In this document: positions 27,551 through 34,807 of the stretch, in pieces
Layout of the letters: each line of letters opens with the position of its first letter
Position numbering within the stretch: position 1 is the first letter of the stretch
NCBI GenBank assembly: GCA_009841015.1
Contig: VXMQ01000027.1
Coordinates: forward strand, 1 to 37,385
DNA length: 37,385 nt
DNA from: Candidatus Palauibacter denitrificans
Lineage (GTDB): Bacteria > Gemmatimonadota > Gemmatimonadetes > Palauibacterales > Palauibacteraceae
Reading direction: 5' to 3'
Translations under genes and position numbers: made by a program
The notes under the pieces: generated by a model
Seen by the model: the letters and a program-made list of their open reading frames with translations, nothing else
Told to the model about the DNA's origin: nothing
The model's database searches: none

Positions 27551-28617
27551 GGCCGCCCCACCCCCGCCCGCCGAAGCCTCCGCAGCAGATCCCTCTCCCC
27601 GGCGCTTCGCGGATCCTCGCCGTTCAGGAGCGCGACCGCGCGCCCGAGGTCCACCTCGCCGAGAAACCGGCGCACCTCGTCGCCGAGCACCGCGGGGTTC
27701 CCCTCCACCACCGCGGAGGCGTGGCACTGGTCCGCCCGGTCGCAGAACCGGAGACAGGCCTCCGAATACTCCGTCTCGGCCCGCATCACGGCCTCGACGG
27801 GGTCGTCCGCGACCGGCGAGAAGGGCGGCAGTCCGCGGGCCGCCGCCTCCAGGAGTTCGAAGCCCCGCCGCGCCCGCTCCGCCTGGTGGCGGAGGTCCTC
27901 CCCCGCGCGCACTGACGGGAAGTTGGAGCCCGGCCGCGTCAGGACGAGGAACCCCTTCCGCCGCAGCCTGACGTGGCTGCACCCCATCTCGGCCAGGACG
28001 AGCTCGAGCGCGTGCAGGTAGAGACCCGCCTGCGCGCGGGCGACCGCCAGCTTGTGCGGATCGGTGTGTCCTCCGCGATCCGCGTACGTCTTGATCTCGC
28101 CGACGATGAGTTCCGGGGGAGGACCCTGGTCGTAGCGCACCGCCAGGACATCCAGGATCAGCACCGCCTCGGGCAGCATGACCCCCTTCGGGATCCGCAC
28201 CGTGGGGCTGGCGATGATCGCGGGAAGGGGAGTGCGGGAATCGGTCTGGCCGGCCAGCACTCCAAGCCAGTGCCTCGTCGCGTCGATGGCCGCCGGAAGG
28301 GAAGGGAGCGGCCCCCCGTTCATCCGGACGCGCAGATCGGCGAGCCCCTTCGCCCCTTCCGGGAGCACCCCGTGCCGAACGAGTTCCGGAAGAAGCCGGG
28401 CCCCTCCGTCGGCGAGGATCTGCCGCTCGAAGTTGTTCCCCCGCGTGAGCGCGAACACCGACTGCCCGAAACTGGGCCGGTAGCCAAGACGCCGGGCAAC
28501 ATCCGCCATGCGCACGTTATGCACCGCGGAGAGGGTATTGGCTCGGCAGGCGGGATTCTTCGCCCACTGCTCAAAGCGCGCGCGCGTGTTCCCCCGAGCT
28601 GTCCCCGACCCGTTCAT
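27547..28617 (-). CDS. Cas4/AddB-like Fe-S PD-(D/E)XK nuclease of module 3
   Basis: 356 residues. The RecB-nuclease motifs are D156 in LILDVLAV, E174 and K176 in VGEIKTYAD, and Q196/Y200 in RAQAGLYLHAL. An N-terminal Cys24 combines with a C-terminal C288-x3-C292-x5-C298 cluster, as in Cas4 and AddB, which hold a 4Fe-4S cluster around the nuclease domain. An early GNNFERQIL matches the N-terminal helix of this superfamily. It probably cuts or trims DNA ends opened by the partner helicase. It is the first gene of a three-gene unit with GTGA and ATGA overlaps downstream. The start ATG lies 9 bp after the stop of the lipoprotein gene, without a strong ribosome binding site, so its transcription may begin upstream of that gene. 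Confidence 0.8.
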   Translation of the reverse strand: MNGSGTARGNTRARFEQWAKNPACRANTLSAVHNVRMADVARRLGYRPSFGQSVFALTRGNNFERQILADGGARLLPELVRHGVLPEGAKGLADLRVRMNGGPLPSLPAAIDATRHWLGVLAGQTDSRTPLPAIIASPTVRIPKGVMLPEAVLILDVLAVRYDQGPPPELIVGEIKTYADRGGHTDPHKLAVARAQAGLYLHALELVLAEMGCSHVRLRRKGFLVLTRPGSNFPSVRAGEDLRHQAERARRGFELLEAAARGLPPFSPVADDPVEAVMRAETEYSEACLRFCDRADQCHASAVVEGNPAVLGDEVRRFLGEVDLGRAVALLNGEDPRSAGERDLLRRLRRAGVGRP

Positions 28618-28626
28618 CGCAGCCGT

Positions 28627-30699
28627 CTAGTCCCAGGCCTCCAGATCCGGGATGGGATGCCGCTCCAGCCAATCGCGCACCATGTCGGGTGCGGGCTCCC
28701 CGGTGTCCATCCAGATGGTCAGAAAATCCCGGCCAGCGTCCAGTTCGATCCGCCAGGGCTCGAAGCCGTATTCCGCGTTGATCTCCGAGTACGAAATGGA
28801 ATCCGCCGGCGCCATGTGCGCCGCTGTCCAGACCTCGCCGCCTGTCCCGACGTAGAACATGTCGGAGTATCGGATCTCGATGTCCGCCGGCCAGACCACG
28901 CGCGTGTCGGTGTACGACTGCTCGTAGAGGAGCCCGCTCGCGTCGAGGCCCCATGCCGCGGTCCCTTCTTCCATTTGAAGCGGATACATGGCGAGCCGGG
29001 CCGCCGTGTTTTGACGGAGATCGCCACCGTCATCCAGAATCGACATCGCATACCTGGTATCGAAGCGTGACCCGTCGCCCAGGGCCGGGTCCTTCAACCG
29101 TTGCAGCACCACGAGACGGTCGGCGTAGAGCCGGGCGACGCATCGTTTGTCCACGCCGTCGTCGCTCTGGCAGTCGCTGTCGCGCCTCGTGAGAAAATCG
29201 CGTTGGTCGGCCCTGAGCGGCGGCTCGCGATCGGCGCCGACGCTCCCCATGAGTTCGCCGTACAGCTCGCTCATCTCAAAATCCCCCCGCGCGAGCGTCT
29301 CGTCGCCGCATATCGCGGTCTCGACCGGAGTGGTCGCGGCGTCACAGTCGAATCCTGCCCGGAAGAAGGGACTGCCGAAGGTCCACGTGCTGCTCCATGC
29401 CCCTTCGACGACGTCGATGACGCGAACATACGGGTCGGCCGGATCGACCGTCAGCAGAAACGTGCGGCCCGCTTCCAAGTCCACCGCGCGCCGGGGATCC
29501 TCGAACCACGCGGTTTGCTCGCCGCTCCAGATGGCGTTCGGGCCGTACGGGACATCGCGGCGCTCCGTCCCGTAGTCGAAACCGTGCTCGTGTACGCCGT
29601 AGATCTCCATCATGGAATAGACGTTGTCGCTCAGCGACGTCGACGACGGCTCGTACCAGGTCCCCGCCCACAGTTCGGCGGCGTCCGCGCTGACCGTGCC
29701 CGCCGCTTCGAACCGCGGGTCATTGCCGATCTCGGAGATCACCGTGTCCTCGTGTCGGGTCCCCGGGTATACATCCAGCAGCGTCAGCTTGAGCGCGTAG
29801 GCGTATGCCCAGGGTTCGGGCTGGTACGGCGCCGCCTCTCCCGCGTCGACCCGCTGCTGGTGCAGGTGCCGTTCGGTGCCATCCATTCTCAGCCATTCCA
29901 TGGGGTATTCGTCGTAGTGTTCGACATCGAACCCGGGAACGGGGAGATCCTGGTAGCCGTTGAGGTCCTCCAGGGCGACCTCGTGTTCGGCGACCACGAC
30001 GGGCTCCACATAGGTGGAAAAACTGCAGCCGGTCGCATCATGCGGATTCGGATCCGGCGTCAGTCGCAGGCGCAGCACCGACACGCGCACGCGCTTCGGT
30101 CTCGCGTTCGCGGCGAAGAGTTCGGGCGATCTGCCGTAACCACCCCAGATCCGAACCGGCCTGGATAGGTCGAGGGGATCGGCCTGCGCCCAGCGCCCGC
30201 CACCTTCATCGTCGGAGCTGTAGTAGCGCACGGTGTCGAGGAGCGCCGGCACCGCTACCTCCGCGCCGATGCCGGCGCCCGCGCCGCCTTCGGCCCAGCC
30301 CGTCTGCGGGTCCCGGTCGACGAGCCTGGAAGGCGCGTAGGTGCACGACTCGCCTTCGCCCAGAAAGCCCCTCGAGAAATCGGAACCCCAGTCCTCCACG
30401 GGGTCGCGGGGGCACATGCCGCAGTAGTCGAAGTTGAATCTGGTGGACGGTTGGATCCAGCTATCGTCCGGCTGATTCTGGCCAACCATGCCCGTGCCGT
30501 CCGCCGCCGAAGCGGTCGCTCCCGGAGCCTCCGGATCGCCGGACCCTCGGGCGCCCCCCCCTTCGTCGCCCCGACAGCTGATCAGCGCGGCCGGCACGAC
30601 TACGAGGATCACCGCGCGCCGCGCCACGGATGGGAGAAACCCGGCCAACGGAGCCCCCCACCTGTTGGCGAGCGGCAGCTCGCGCGATGCTTCGCTCAT
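28627..30699 (-). CDS. Lipoprotein with discoidin-like glycan-binding and LprI-type domains
   Basis: 690 residues with an N-terminal hydrophobic stretch and lipobox LISC around residues 40-43, so an exported lipoprotein. Residues about 110-300 fit the NADase-type glycan-binding (discoidin-like) domain: CTYAPSRLVDRDPQTGWAEG, then GYGRSPELFAANARPKRVRV and a terminal KLTLLDVYPGTRHEDTVISE. Residues about 455-535 fit LprI/DUF1311, with the Cys-rich pattern FDCDAATTPVETAICGDETL, DSDCQSDD and RCVARLYADRL. The C-terminal 150 residues have no assignment. LprI of mycobacteria inhibits lysozyme; the role here is unproven. The ATG has an excellent GGAGG seven bases upstream. The small membrane-protein gene lies 13 bp upstream, so the two form an operon. 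Confidence 0.72.
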   Translation of the reverse strand: MSEASRELPLANRWGAPLAGFLPSVARRAVILVVVPAALISCRGDEGGGARGSGDPEAPGATASAADGTGMVGQNQPDDSWIQPSTRFNFDYCGMCPRDPVEDWGSDFSRGFLGEGESCTYAPSRLVDRDPQTGWAEGGAGAGIGAEVAVPALLDTVRYYSSDDEGGGRWAQADPLDLSRPVRIWGGYGRSPELFAANARPKRVRVSVLRLRLTPDPNPHDATGCSFSTYVEPVVVAEHEVALEDLNGYQDLPVPGFDVEHYDEYPMEWLRMDGTERHLHQQRVDAGEAAPYQPEPWAYAYALKLTLLDVYPGTRHEDTVISEIGNDPRFEAAGTVSADAAELWAGTWYEPSSTSLSDNVYSMMEIYGVHEHGFDYGTERRDVPYGPNAIWSGEQTAWFEDPRRAVDLEAGRTFLLTVDPADPYVRVIDVVEGAWSSTWTFGSPFFRAGFDCDAATTPVETAICGDETLARGDFEMSELYGELMGSVGADREPPLRADQRDFLTRRDSDCQSDDGVDKRCVARLYADRLVVLQRLKDPALGDGSRFDTRYAMSILDDGGDLRQNTAARLAMYPLQMEEGTAAWGLDASGLLYEQSYTDTRVVWPADIEIRYSDMFYVGTGGEVWTAAHMAPADSISYSEINAEYGFEPWRIELDAGRDFLTIWMDTGEPAPDMVRDWLERHPIPDLEAWD

Positions 30700-30712
30700 T
30701 GTACGACCTCCG

Positions 30713-31042
30713 TTAGCTGTCTCGGTCTTTCCGTTTCCGCTCCTGGTATTCCTCCAGGTATCCTCCCGGGAGAAGGTCCTTCGGCTTCTTTGTCGGGATG
30801 ATCCACAACACAGCGAATATGAACGCGCCCATCAGTGCCTGTGAGAGCAATCCCCCCGGGTCCCCGTCATCTACCAGCAACGCAAGGAGGCTCCAGAGCA
30901 GGGAACTGACAACCCCAAGCCCAATGAGCCAAAGCGCGATGGTCTTTGCCAGGTAGCCCCACAGGCCGGGGGGCGTCTCCTGTTTCAGGAAGACTCCGCG
31001 CACTCCGGTGGGCCTCGGTGGGTCGGTCTTGTCGGTAGCCAT
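30713..31042 (-). CDS. Small two-helix membrane protein
   Basis: 109 residues. The first 30 are Pro/Thr-rich and cytosolic-looking. Two hydrophobic helices follow at about 32-57 (IALWLIGLGVVSSLLWSLLA) and 68-85 (LMGAFIFAVLWIIP), then a charged tail of KKPKD and ERKRKDRDS. No family is recognised. It starts at an ATG at 31042 and lies 13 bp upstream of the lipoprotein gene, in the same direction. It is probably a small inner-membrane partner or an unrelated envelope protein. Confidence 0.6.
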   Translation of the reverse strand: MATDKTDPPRPTGVRGVFLKQETPPGLWGYLAKTIALWLIGLGVVSSLLWSLLALLVDDGDPGGLLSQALMGAFIFAVLWIIPTKKPKDLLPGGYLEEYQERKRKDRDS

Positions 31043-31201
31043 GGGTCAACGTCGCAGATCCGCTCGCGCGCGGCAATGTGTGCGCCAACCGTCCGATATA
31101 CCCCGAACCTCATACGGTTGGCTTCTGTCCGGCCATGCCGGCGCGGCGCAGGTTTGAAAATGTATGCATGAGCATTGCGCGGTATGGACGAGGAGGAACC
31201 A

Positions 31202-32000
31202 ATGCTCAGAGGCGCCTCGATCGCTCTGCTGGCCGTGGTTCTGTCGGCATGCATGGAGAGCGTGCCGACCGCGCCCGTGTCCTACGCGGAGTCACCGCGA
31301 GTCGGCGATTCAGGTCTCGCACTGCAGACGACCTGGACGTTCAATCCGCAGGACAACACCAGTGAGAAGGAACGCCGGCGGCGCAATGTTCAGATCACGG
31401 CGTCGGGCGACAAGAAGTATCGCATTCGCATCAGCGGTCAGTTGCGTGACGGAACGACGCATACCAAGGCAAAGTCACTGCCGAAAGGTTCAAGTGAAGG
31501 AAATTCAATATTCATATCACTTCGGCTCCGGCCACAGCTACTCGGTTCTGACCGACTGGATGAACGCGGGTTCGTTTCGGTCGAACGGGTGTCCCGGCAA
31601 CTGGGTTCCACGACCCCATGATCCGCGACTGTGCCACGCGCCGACGCCGCCCGCGGCGCCGACGACGCCGGGTGGAGGTGGGGGTGGTGGCACGACGGGT
31701 CCGGTGTGCTCGGATGCCCGTTACCGGGAAGCGGACATCGTTTCGCACCATGGGACCGTCACGGCGGCGGGCGAGACGAGGGATGCGACCTTCTCGATCA
31801 TGAGCTTCAGGGAAGGTTCCCAGGAAGGCTGCGTGCACGTCTACAACGTGGCAGTGACGGCAGGCACCACTTTCGGCGACAGCGACTGCTACAGCACCGG
31901 GTTTTACGTGCGTGGCGAGTGGCCCAGGAATGCTTCGTCCGACTTCTGGTACCTCAAGCATTTTGACGTCAAGACATGCCGAATGAACGGCATGAAATGA
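31202..32000 (+). pseudogene. Secreted lipoprotein gene with a single-base frameshift
   Basis: An ATG at 31202 preceded by AGGAGG opens a frame with signal peptide and lipobox (MLRGASIALLAVVLSACMES). It reads through TWTFNPQDNTSEKERRRRNV and then leaves the conserved style near 31486 and stops at 31621. A second frame continues from the same point as KVQVKEIQYSYHFGSGHSYS, then a Pro/Gly-rich linker near 31650-31690, and ends in a Cys-containing domain (CSDARYREADIV, FREGSQEGCVHVYNV, CYSTGFYVRGEW) at 32000. Removing one A from AAA at 31484-31486 joins the two into a single product of about 265 residues. The intact form would be an outer lipoprotein with a beta-rich domain, a flexible linker and a second domain. 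A sequencing error and a real mutation are both possible. Confidence 0.6.
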
Positions 32001-32083
32001 CCCGAAGTGCGGGCTCCTCGGGATTGGAATAGGTTCGGGAGAGCAGGGAACGACCCCCCGCAGCCCCGAGCCAGGAGCCGGCC

Positions 32084-34774
32084 ATGACGCGTGGAGACCA
32101 GTACTGTACGGACGCCCCCGTCGTGCTCGCCGTCCTGGCCCTGCTCAGCCCTGCGAACCTCCTCGCCCAGCAGGCCGGCATTGCCGGCCGGGTCACCGAC
32201 CTCGAGACCGGCGGCCCGGTGAGCGCCGCCTCCGTCCTGGTGCTCGGGCTGTCGGACCAGCGTGTCGCCACCGACGAGTCGGGCGCCTTCCGCCTCTCGG
32301 TGCCACCAGGCACGCATTCCGTCCTGGTGACCCGCATCGGCTACGAGACGTCGCGCACGGACGGAGTGCGCGTCGGGGCGGGAGACACGGTGTCGGTGGC
32401 CATCGAACTTCGCTCGCGGGCCCTGGCCTTGAACCAGCTCGTCGTCACGGTATCGCGCCGCGAGGAGAAGGAACTCGACGCTCCGGCATCCATCTCGACC
32501 CTGACGGGCGAACAACTGTCCAGGATCATCGCGCGCACGCCCGCGGACCACATCAAGACCCTGCCCGGGGTCGACCTCGCCGCGACGGGACTGACGCAGA
32601 GCTACGTGGTGGTGCGGGGATTCAACAACGTCTCGTCCGGACGCCTGCTCAGCATCGTGGACAACCGTTACGCGCGCATACCGGCGCTGAGGATCAACGC
32701 CATCAACATGATCCCCACGACCGACATGGACATCGAGAGGATCGAGCTGGCGCGCGGACCGGGAGCCGCCCTCTACGGCCCCAACGCGGCCGAGGGCGTC
32801 ATGCACATCATCACGGCCTCGCCGATCGACAAGCCGGGCACGACGGTGTCCATGGGCGGCGGGGAGCGGTCCGTCTTCCAACTTCTCTTCCGGAGCGCGA
32901 ACGCCGTGTCGGAGCGTTTCGGAATCAAGGTCTCCGGCCAGTACCTGCGGGGGAACGACTGGGAGTATGTGGACCCCTGGGAGGTGGCGGCGCGCGAGGC
33001 GACCCCCGACCATCCGCGCATCGGTGTGCGCGACCCGATCAACGAGCGTTACTTCGCCGATGTCCGAACCGACTTCCGGTTCTCCGACGACGGCGAATTC
33101 ATCCTGTCGGGCGGGCTCAACAACTCGCTGAGCAGCATCAACCTCACCAGCGTCGGGTCCGCGCAGACGCACGACTGGCAGTACCGCTACGGGCAGGCGC
33201 GGCTGCTCAAGGGCCGGCTGTTCGCGCAGTTCTTCGTCAATCAGACGCACTCGGGGGACAACAGCTACCTGCTGCGCACCGGGGACCTGATCGTCGACCG
33301 GTCGCGCACCATGGCGGCCCAGTTGCAGCACGGGTTCGACTGGGGCTCCCGGCAGCGCTTCACCTACGGGTTCGACTGGCAGCGCACCGAGCCGCGGTCC
33401 GAGGGCACGATCTACGGTGGCAACGAGGACGACGATCTGCTGGTCGAGACCGGCGCCTACCTGCACTCCGAGACGCGTCTGGGCGACCGGTTCGACCTGG
33501 TGACGGCCCTGCGGGCCGACCACCACAACCGCCTGACGGAGGTCAACCTGTCGCCCCGGGCCGCTCTCGTATTTCGTCCCGCGGACGGCCACAATCTGCG
33601 GCTGACTTACAACCAGGCGTACGCGACGCCCTCGACGTCTGCCCTGTTCCTGGACATCCCGACCGGCCGGGTCCCGATCGCGCCGGGGGTCGGATACACG
33701 CTGCGCGCGCGAGGGGTGCCTTCCGGGGGACTCACCTTCTCGGACCGGTGCCAGGGCGGATTCATGGGCCACTGCATGCGCTCCCCGTTCCTCCCGGGCC
33801 AGCTCCCCGCCAACGCCGGGCTGTTCTGGGACTCGCTGGTCGAGCAATTCGCACCCGAGGCGCTGCGGCGCTTCCTGCTGGAGCCCGGAGCGCGGCCCAC
33901 CGACCCCGCGCTCGGTACGGTCTTCCGGCGTCTCAACACCGACGCGCTCGGACCGGCCGGCGGAGAGGCCTTCCCGCTCGACTCCGGCCCCCTCGACCTT
34001 CCCGAACTCCTGCCGACCGTCTTCAACAGCATCGAGGCGGGCTACAAGGGATTGATCCGGAACCGGATACGGCTGGCCGCCGACGTGTATTTCGCCAACG
34101 TCGAGAATTTCGTCGGCGCGCTGAAGATCGAATCGCCCAACGTCTTCCTCGACCCGGCCTCCACGGGCGCGTTCCTGGCGAGCCGTCTCGGGCCGCTCGT
34201 CGAGGCCGGCGCCGTCACGGCGGAACAGATCACCGAACTGGCCGAGGGTCTCGCCGGGGTTCCGGTCGGCGCCGTCACTCCGGACCAGTTCGACTCGCCG
34301 GACCTGCTGATGGCCTCGCGCAACTTCGGCTCGGCGAGCTACTGGGGCGCCGACTTCTCCACCCAGTTCATCGTCTCCGACCGGCTCAGCCTGACCGCGG
34401 GCTACTCCTTCCAGAGCAGGGAGTGCTTCGACTTCGACGAGGACGGGGACTGCCCCGGAAGCAACGACCTGGCGCTCAATGCCCCGAGTCACAAGGGCTC
34501 CGTGGGGTTCGCGTTCACCGACCGCGCCCGGGGATTCCTGCTCGACGGGCGCTGGCGCTTCTCGGATGGTTTCGACATGAGGTCGGGCGTGTTCGCCGGG
34601 CCCGTGGACGCCTACCAGGTCCTGGACGTGACGACCTCCTACCAGCTTCCGTTCCAGCCCAACGCGCGCCTGGAGCTGACGGTGTACAACCTGCTCGACA
34701 ACCGGCACCGCGAGTTCGTGGGGGCGCCGGAACTGGGGCGGTTGGCTTTGGTGAGGCTGCGCTACGACTTCTAA
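32084..34774 (+). CDS. TonB-dependent outer-membrane receptor with carboxypeptidase-regulatory-like domain
   Basis: 896 residues. The signal peptide ends near residue 30 (LLSPANLLAQQ). Residues about 32-110 form the CarboxypepD-regulatory-like domain (GIAGRVTDLETGGPVSAASV, TDESGAFRLSV). A plug domain spans about 120-260 (VRGFNNVSSGRLLSIVDNRY, then ELARGPGAALYGPNAAEGVM). The rest is a beta-barrel of alternating aromatic strands ending in LRLRYDF, the C-terminal aromatic that the BAM machinery recognises. This layout is typical of receptors importing siderophores, glycans or peptides; the substrate is not evident. An AGGAG sits about 6 nt before the ATG. The adjacent convergent gene is a secreted peptidase, so peptide-related import is possible. 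Confidence 0.88.
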   Translation: MTRGDQYCTDAPVVLAVLALLSPANLLAQQAGIAGRVTDLETGGPVSAASVLVLGLSDQRVATDESGAFRLSVPPGTHSVLVTRIGYETSRTDGVRVGAGDTVSVAIELRSRALALNQLVVTVSRREEKELDAPASISTLTGEQLSRIIARTPADHIKTLPGVDLAATGLTQSYVVVRGFNNVSSGRLLSIVDNRYARIPALRINAINMIPTTDMDIERIELARGPGAALYGPNAAEGVMHIITASPIDKPGTTVSMGGGERSVFQLLFRSANAVSERFGIKVSGQYLRGNDWEYVDPWEVAAREATPDHPRIGVRDPINERYFADVRTDFRFSDDGEFILSGGLNNSLSSINLTSVGSAQTHDWQYRYGQARLLKGRLFAQFFVNQTHSGDNSYLLRTGDLIVDRSRTMAAQLQHGFDWGSRQRFTYGFDWQRTEPRSEGTIYGGNEDDDLLVETGAYLHSETRLGDRFDLVTALRADHHNRLTEVNLSPRAALVFRPADGHNLRLTYNQAYATPSTSALFLDIPTGRVPIAPGVGYTLRARGVPSGGLTFSDRCQGGFMGHCMRSPFLPGQLPANAGLFWDSLVEQFAPEALRRFLLEPGARPTDPALGTVFRRLNTDALGPAGGEAFPLDSGPLDLPELLPTVFNSIEAGYKGLIRNRIRLAADVYFANVENFVGALKIESPNVFLDPASTGAFLASRLGPLVEAGAVTAEQITELAEGLAGVPVGAVTPDQFDSPDLLMASRNFGSASYWGADFSTQFIVSDRLSLTAGYSFQSRECFDFDEDGDCPGSNDLALNAPSHKGSVGFAFTDRARGFLLDGRWRFSDGFDMRSGVFAGPVDAYQVLDVTTSYQLPFQPNARLELTVYNLLDNRHREFVGAPELGRLALVRLRYDF

Positions 34775-34807
34775 GGCATCATCGCGGCATCATCCCGGCA
34801 TCATCGC
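34775..34807. repeat. Three-copy 11-bp tandem repeat between convergent stops
   Basis: Three units of ggcatcatcgc (the middle one ggcatcatccc) lie head to tail immediately after the TonB receptor stop. They overlap the last codons of the convergent M28 peptidase gene, where they encode the Met-Met-Pro-Gly end. The repeat is too short and irregular to be a standard terminator hairpin. Confidence 0.6.

Noticed and set aside
27551..27982. Upstream extension of the 487-residue protein to 27982
   Set aside because: The extra 144 residues are Pro/Gly/Arg-rich and overlap the nuclease active-site gene. The GTG overlapping the nuclease stop at 27550 is the better start.
24993..28021. Long plus-strand frames opposite module 3
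   Set aside because: They are antisense to the helicase, the 487-residue protein and the nuclease, all of which show motif-level support. Their translations are Arg/Pro-rich and featureless.
31904..34708. Long open frame on the minus strand (934 codons) opposite the TonB receptor
   Set aside because: It is the antisense shadow of a clear TonB-dependent receptor. The translation is low-complexity Arg/Gly/Val-rich without domains, as is usual in high-GC DNA.
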